NCBI RefSeq assembly: GCF_000754815.1
Contig: NZ_KN150747.1
Location: 281,647 to 345,646 of the forward strand
DNA: 64,000 nt
Origin: Yersinia ruckeri ATCC 29473
Lineage (GTDB): Bacteria > Pseudomonadota > Gammaproteobacteria > Enterobacterales > Enterobacteriaceae
Direction of reading: 5' to 3'
The position numbers and the translations under genes were made by a program. The notes below the pieces were generated by a model, which was not told the origin of the DNA, ran no database searches, and was given only the letters and a program-made list of their open reading frames with translations. Below are positions 60,087 through 64,000 of the stretch, in pieces; within the stretch, counting starts at the first letter, position 1, and the number at the start of each line of letters is the position of its first letter.

Positions 60087-61988
60087 TTAGCGGGTCAGTG
60101 ACTCTAATTGCTCTTGTGCATCCAGCCAGTGCATTTCAGTTTCCTCCAGCTTGGATTTCACTTGTATCTGTTGTTGCAAGCACTGTGTCAGATCGGCCTT
60201 ACGGGAAATATCGTATAAGGCTGAGTCTGCCAGTTGCTGCTCCACGGCAGCCAGCTCTGCGCTGAGTTTATCCATCTGCTTTTCCAGTGTCATGATTTGC
60301 TTACGCAATGGCTGTGTCTGCGTGCGCAATTCAGCTTCACGACGTTTTTGATCTTTACGTTGTTGTGCGCTGTTGGCAGAGACTTCTTTCGCTGGATTAT
60401 CTTGTTGACTTTGCTGACGTTGAGCATCAACCAGCCATTGTTGATAGTCCTCCAGATCGCCATCGAACTGCTCGACTTTTCCGTCGTGTACCAGATAGAG
60501 ATCGTCAGTGGTTGAACGCAGTAAGTGGCGATCATGGGAAACCACCACCAGCGCGCCTTCAAAATCGATCAGCGCTTCAGTCAGTGCTTGGCGCATATCC
60601 AAATCCAGATGGTTGGTCGGTTCATCCAGCAGTAGCAAGTTTGGTCGTTGCCAGATAATCAGAGCCAGTACCAAACGTGCTTTTTCACCACCGGAGAAGC
60701 GTGCAGTCGGATCGGTAACCTGATCGCCCTGAAAACCGTAGCCCCCCAAATAATCACGCAGTTGCTGTTCTGATTCTTTCGGTGCCAGACGCGTCATATG
60801 CTGTAGCGGTGATTCATCTGCACGCAGAAATTCCAGTTGATGCTGGGCGAAGTAGCCCAGTTTGATGCCTTTGGATAAGCCAATTTCACCGCTTTGTGGC
60901 TCAAGTGTGCCGGCGAGTAACTTAATCAGTGTCGATTTCCCCGCGCCGTTGCGGCCTAACAGACCGATGCGGGAACCGGGCACCAGATTCAACTTGATGG
61001 ATTGCAGAATGGTTTTATCACCATAACCCGCGCTGACCTTTTCCATGCGTAACAGCGGATCCGGCAGGCTTTCAGGTGTGCGGAAACTGAAACGGAACGG
61101 ATTATCAACATGTGCGGGGGCGATCATCTCCATACGTTCCAACATCTTGATTCGGCTCTGTGCTTGTTTGGCCTTGGTCGCCTGGGCGCGGAACCGATCG
61201 ATATAGTGTTGCAGATGAGCGACTTTTTCCTGCTGATTTTGATACATGGATTGTTGTTGCGCCAGTTTGGTCGCGCGCTGGCGTTCGAAGGATGAATAGT
61301 TTCCGGTGTATTCATTCAGCGATTGTTGTTCAATATGCAGAATTTTATCGATAATAGGATCAAGAAAATCCCGATCGTGAGAAATCAGAACCAGTGTGCC
61401 GGGATAGCTTTTCAGCCATTTCTCCAGCCAGATAACGGCATCCAAATCCAAATGGTTGGTCGGTTCGTCCAGTAGCAGCAAATCAGAGCGGCACACCAAA
61501 GCCTGCGCCAGATTCAGGCGCATACGCCAGCCGCCGGAGAAAGAGCGCACTGGTTGTTGTAGCTGCTCCTGTGAGAACCCCAGGCCGTTTAACAGACTGG
61601 CGGCGCGTGACTGAATAGTCCAAGCCTGGATAGCGTCCAGTTTCCCATGCACTGTAGCAATGGCGTGACCGTCATTTTTTTCATTGGCGATCTTTAATTC
61701 GGATTCTAACTGACGAAACTCACGATCACCGTCGATAACATACTCTATCGCCGGTATATCCAGTGCTGGAGTTTCCTGATTAACCCAAGCCAATGCCCAA
61801 TTACTCGGAAAGGTTGCGTTGCCCCCATCGGCGCCCATTTCGCCTTTCAGTAACGCCAGCAGGGTTGATTTGCCACAGCCGTTTTTACCGACCAACCCGA
61901 TTTTTTGCCCTGGGTTTACAGTCGCGGTGGCATTGTCCAGTAAGACGCGGGTACCGCGTCGAATTTGAAGCGAGGAGAAAACAATCAT
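60087..61988 (-). CDS. yheS: ABC-F ATPase YheS
   Basis: 633 residues with two ATPase domains (Walker A GKNGCGKST and GRNGAGKST; signatures FSGGWRM and FSGGEKAR) joined by the ABC-F linker and a charged C-terminal coiled coil. No membrane segments. ABC-F proteins bind ribosomes; the role of YheS is not fully settled. Divergent from kefG as in E. coli, with a 266-base spacer in which no further gene is seen. Confidence 0.96.
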   Translation of the reverse strand: MIVFSSLQIRRGTRVLLDNATATVNPGQKIGLVGKNGCGKSTLLALLKGEMGADGGNATFPSNWALAWVNQETPALDIPAIEYVIDGDREFRQLESELKIANEKNDGHAIATVHGKLDAIQAWTIQSRAASLLNGLGFSQEQLQQPVRSFSGGWRMRLNLAQALVCRSDLLLLDEPTNHLDLDAVIWLEKWLKSYPGTLVLISHDRDFLDPIIDKILHIEQQSLNEYTGNYSSFERQRATKLAQQQSMYQNQQEKVAHLQHYIDRFRAQATKAKQAQSRIKMLERMEMIAPAHVDNPFRFSFRTPESLPDPLLRMEKVSAGYGDKTILQSIKLNLVPGSRIGLLGRNGAGKSTLIKLLAGTLEPQSGEIGLSKGIKLGYFAQHQLEFLRADESPLQHMTRLAPKESEQQLRDYLGGYGFQGDQVTDPTARFSGGEKARLVLALIIWQRPNLLLLDEPTNHLDLDMRQALTEALIDFEGALVVVSHDRHLLRSTTDDLYLVHDGKVEQFDGDLEDYQQWLVDAQRQQSQQDNPAKEVSANSAQQRKDQKRREAELRTQTQPLRKQIMTLEKQMDKLSAELAAVEQQLADSALYDISRKADLTQCLQQQIQVKSKLEETEMHWLDAQEQLESLTR

Positions 61989-62254
61989 AGAGTGCCGTAT
62001 GTTTAGAGTATGTTAAATTGTCATCATAATAAGGTATCCCTGGTATTTAAAGTCGCCGGGGATTGGCTACACTACTTATCCTCATGACTTGATTGAATAA
62101 GCTTGCCGGAGGTCGTTAGCTTGCCTCCTACCTGTAACGCCAATTACGTTGGGTACATTATGTTGGTTACAAACAGGGCGTCAAACGTCCTATTTTTAGT
62201 CTTTGCGACGCATGGTAACGGAAAACCCGCACCCTGACGACGCTTTGGAGGGGA

Positions 62255-62809
62255 ATGATGTCACCGCCGCCGAAGGTTTTGCTGCTATATGCCCATCCGG
62301 AATCACAGGACTCAGTGGCAAACCGGGTTTTACTACAGCCGGTAAAACAGTTGGAGCATGTCACTGTGCACGATCTTTATGCACATTATCCGGATTTTTT
62401 TATTGATGTTCACCACGAGCAACAACTGCTGCGTGAGCACCAGGTTATTGTTTTTCAGCACCCACTTTATACTTATAGCTGCCCGGCATTACTGAAAGAA
62501 TGGCTGGATCGTGTTTTGGCGCGCGGATTTGCCAATGGCGTTGGCGGTAATGCACTACGGGGCAAGTATTGGCGTTCGGTGATTACCACTGGCGAGCCGG
62601 AAGGGGCTTATCGGGTCGGCGGTTATAATCAGTATCCGATGGTTGATATTTTACGGCCGTTCGAATTGACGGCGTCCATGTGTCATATGCACTGGATTGA
62701 GCCAATGATTATTTATTGGGCGCGGCGGCAAAAACCGGAAGTGTTGAGCAGCCATGCTCAGGCCTATGCTGAGTGGCTATCATCACCTTTGCGATTGGGA
62801 GGGCAATAA
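62255..62809 (+). CDS. kefG: KefB ancillary oxidoreductase KefG
   Basis: 184 residues, flavodoxin/NAD(P)H quinone reductase-like ([42 protein letters not shown]). It is the partner needed for full activity of the KefB potassium efflux system. Two adjacent ATGs at 62255 and 62258 are possible starts; E. coli KefG also begins MM. It ends two bases before kefB. Confidence 0.96.
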   Translation: MMSPPPKVLLLYAHPESQDSVANRVLLQPVKQLEHVTVHDLYAHYPDFFIDVHHEQQLLREHQVIVFQHPLYTYSCPALLKEWLDRVLARGFANGVGGNALRGKYWRSVITTGEPEGAYRVGGYNQYPMVDILRPFELTASMCHMHWIEPMIIYWARRQKPEVLSSHAQAYAEWLSSPLRLGGQ

Positions 62810-62811
62810 TT

Positions 62812-64000
62812 ATGGAAGGTTCGCCGCTATTAACCGCAATTATACTGTTTTTGTTTGCCGCAGTGGTTGCGGTTCCCATTGCACAGCGGCTAGGAATGGG
62901 GGCGGTATTGGGATACCTGATTGCGGGTATTGCCATTGGCCCGTGGGGGCTCGGTTTTATTCGTGATGTGGATGAGATTCTCCATTTCTCTGAATTGGGC
63001 GTGGTTTTCCTGATGTTCATCATCGGCCTGGAATTGAATCCGGCCAAGCTTTGGCAGCTCAGACGCTCGATTTTTGGCGTTGGCGCAGGACAAGTGGCGA
63101 TCACGGCAGCGGTATTGGGCGCGTTGCTCTACTTTACCCATTTTTCCTGGCAGGCCGCAGTGATCGGCGGTGTTGGTTTGGCGATGTCGTCCACCGCGAT
63201 GGCGCTGCAATTGATGCGTGAAAAAGGGATGAACCGTAATGAAGGCGGTCAACTCGGTTTCTCCGTACTGCTATTTCAGGATATTGCCGTGATTCCCGCA
63301 TTGGCGCTGATTCCCATTTTGGCGGGCGGCGGCGGTGCCAATGACTGGGCAAAAATTGGTCTGAAAGTCGCGGCATTTGCCGTGATGCTAATTGGTGGCC
63401 GCTATCTGCTGCGTCCGCTATTTCGCTATATCGTGGCGTCTGGAGTCAGGGAGGTCTTCACTGCCGCAGCGTTATTGGTGGTATTAGGATCGGCGTTGTT
63501 TATGGACGCGCTGGGTTTGTCGATGGCATTGGGCACTTTTATCGCCGGTATTCTGTTGGCTGAAAGCGAGTTTCAGCACGAATTGGAAATTGCGATCGAG
63601 CCATTCAAGGGATTATTGCTGGGGTTATTTTTCATTTCCGTCGGTATGGCGCTGAATATAGGTGTTATTTTTACGCATTTGCTGGAAGTGCTGCTTGGCG
63701 TTCTGGCGTTGGTTGCGATTAAAATGACGGTACTTTACGGCTTGGCGCGGGGATTCGGGCTACACCGTTCGGTGCGTCTTCAATTTGCCGGCGTACTCAG
63801 TCAGGGGGGGGAATTTGCCTTCGTACTCTTCTCGGCAGCCTTCAGCCAGCATGTGCTGACAGGAGACCAACTGGCGCTGCTGTTGGTTATTGTCACGCTG
63901 TCCATGATGACCACACCGCTGTTGATGCAGAGCATCGACCGTATTCTTTCCCGACGCTATAACGCACCCGATGAAAACGACGAAAAACCCTTTGTGGAAG
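62812..64000 (+). CDS. kefB: Glutathione-regulated potassium efflux antiporter KefB, 3' end outside window
   Basis: The frame from [10 protein letters not shown] runs open to the window edge (396 codons; KefB is about 600). It shows the membrane domain of a CPA2 K+/H+ antiporter ([39 protein letters not shown]) with the start of the cytoplasmic linker. The C-terminal RCK domain that binds NADH and glutathione is beyond the window. KefB protects against electrophiles by cytoplasmic acidification. Confidence 0.97.
   Translation, partial: MEGSPLLTAIILFLFAAVVAVPIAQRLGMGAVLGYLIAGIAIGPWGLGFIRDVDEILHFSELGVVFLMFIIGLELNPAKLWQLRRSIFGVGAGQVAITAAVLGALLYFTHFSWQAAVIGGVGLAMSSTAMALQLMREKGMNRNEGGQLGFSVLLFQDIAVIPALALIPILAGGGGANDWAKIGLKVAAFAVMLIGGRYLLRPLFRYIVASGVREVFTAAALLVVLGSALFMDALGLSMALGTFIAGILLAESEFQHELEIAIEPFKGLLLGLFFISVGMALNIGVIFTHLLEVLLGVLALVAIKMTVLYGLARGFGLHRSVRLQFAGVLSQGGEFAFVLFSAAFSQHVLTGDQLALLLVIVTLSMMTTPLLMQSIDRILSRRYNAPDENDEKPFVE

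Overview
The window is a chromosomal segment of an Enterobacterales bacterium. Gene order (tex, greB, ompR-envZ, pckA, hslO-hslR, yrfG, igaA, nudE, mrcA, hofMNOPQ, aroK-aroB-damX-dam-rpe-gph-trpS, cysG-nirC-nirD-nirB, tsgA, ppiA, pabA, argD, yhfK, crp, yhfA, prkB, yheU, yheT, yheS, kefG-kefB) is the E. coli 74-76 min backbone. The protein sequences, as far as I can recall them, look most like Yersinia or a close Yersiniaceae relative. That assignment is inference, as no search could be run. Genes at both ends are cut by the window: tex lacks its 3' end and kefB its 3' end.

Backbone, left to right: transcription and RNA factors (tex, greB), the osmosensing pair ompR-envZ, gluconeogenic pckA, redox and heat-shock proteins (hslO, hslR), envelope functions (igaA, mrcA), the competence-like hofMNOPQ set, the aroK-to-trpS superoperon, anaerobic nitrite reduction (nirB-nirD-nirC-cysG, with clear FNR and NarL/NarP sites), cytosine deaminase, tsgA, ppiA, pabA, argD, yhfK, crp and yhfA. 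The right end is prkB-yheU-yheT, yheS and the KefGB potassium efflux genes.

Accessory DNA breaks this backbone in five places. (1) Between tex and greB (about 1912-6244) is a compact minus-strand operon: a 22-codon ORF with a good ribosome binding site, a protein with a PqqD-like N-terminal domain fused to a PqqC/heme-oxygenase-like di-iron domain, an all-helical protein of unknown function, a second di-iron-type paralogue and an MFS transporter. Its logic resembles a PQQ-like or RiPP pathway, in which a tiny peptide is recognised, oxidised and transported. I consider it the best candidate for an undescribed system. (2) Between tsgA and ppiA are a DUF2946-like protein with a TonB-dependent copper-type receptor, a LacI-type regulator with a GH4 phospho-glycosidase, and remnants of PTS IIB and IIA genes behind an intact LacI-type operator. 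(3) Between yhfA and prkB is an AT-rich four-gene operon (cysteine-synthase-like PLP enzyme, phosphoribosyltransferase, EamA transporter, ATP-grasp ligase), flanked by a decayed IS200/IS605-type tnpB. This looks like a small-molecule or dipeptide pathway. (4) Between yheT and yheS are a LysE-type exporter and two glycosyltransferases (GT9 and GT2). (5) codA lies between the nirB promoter and tsgA.

No rRNA, tRNA or CRISPR array was seen. Starts were chosen by ribosome binding site and family length, so several differ from the longest open frame.
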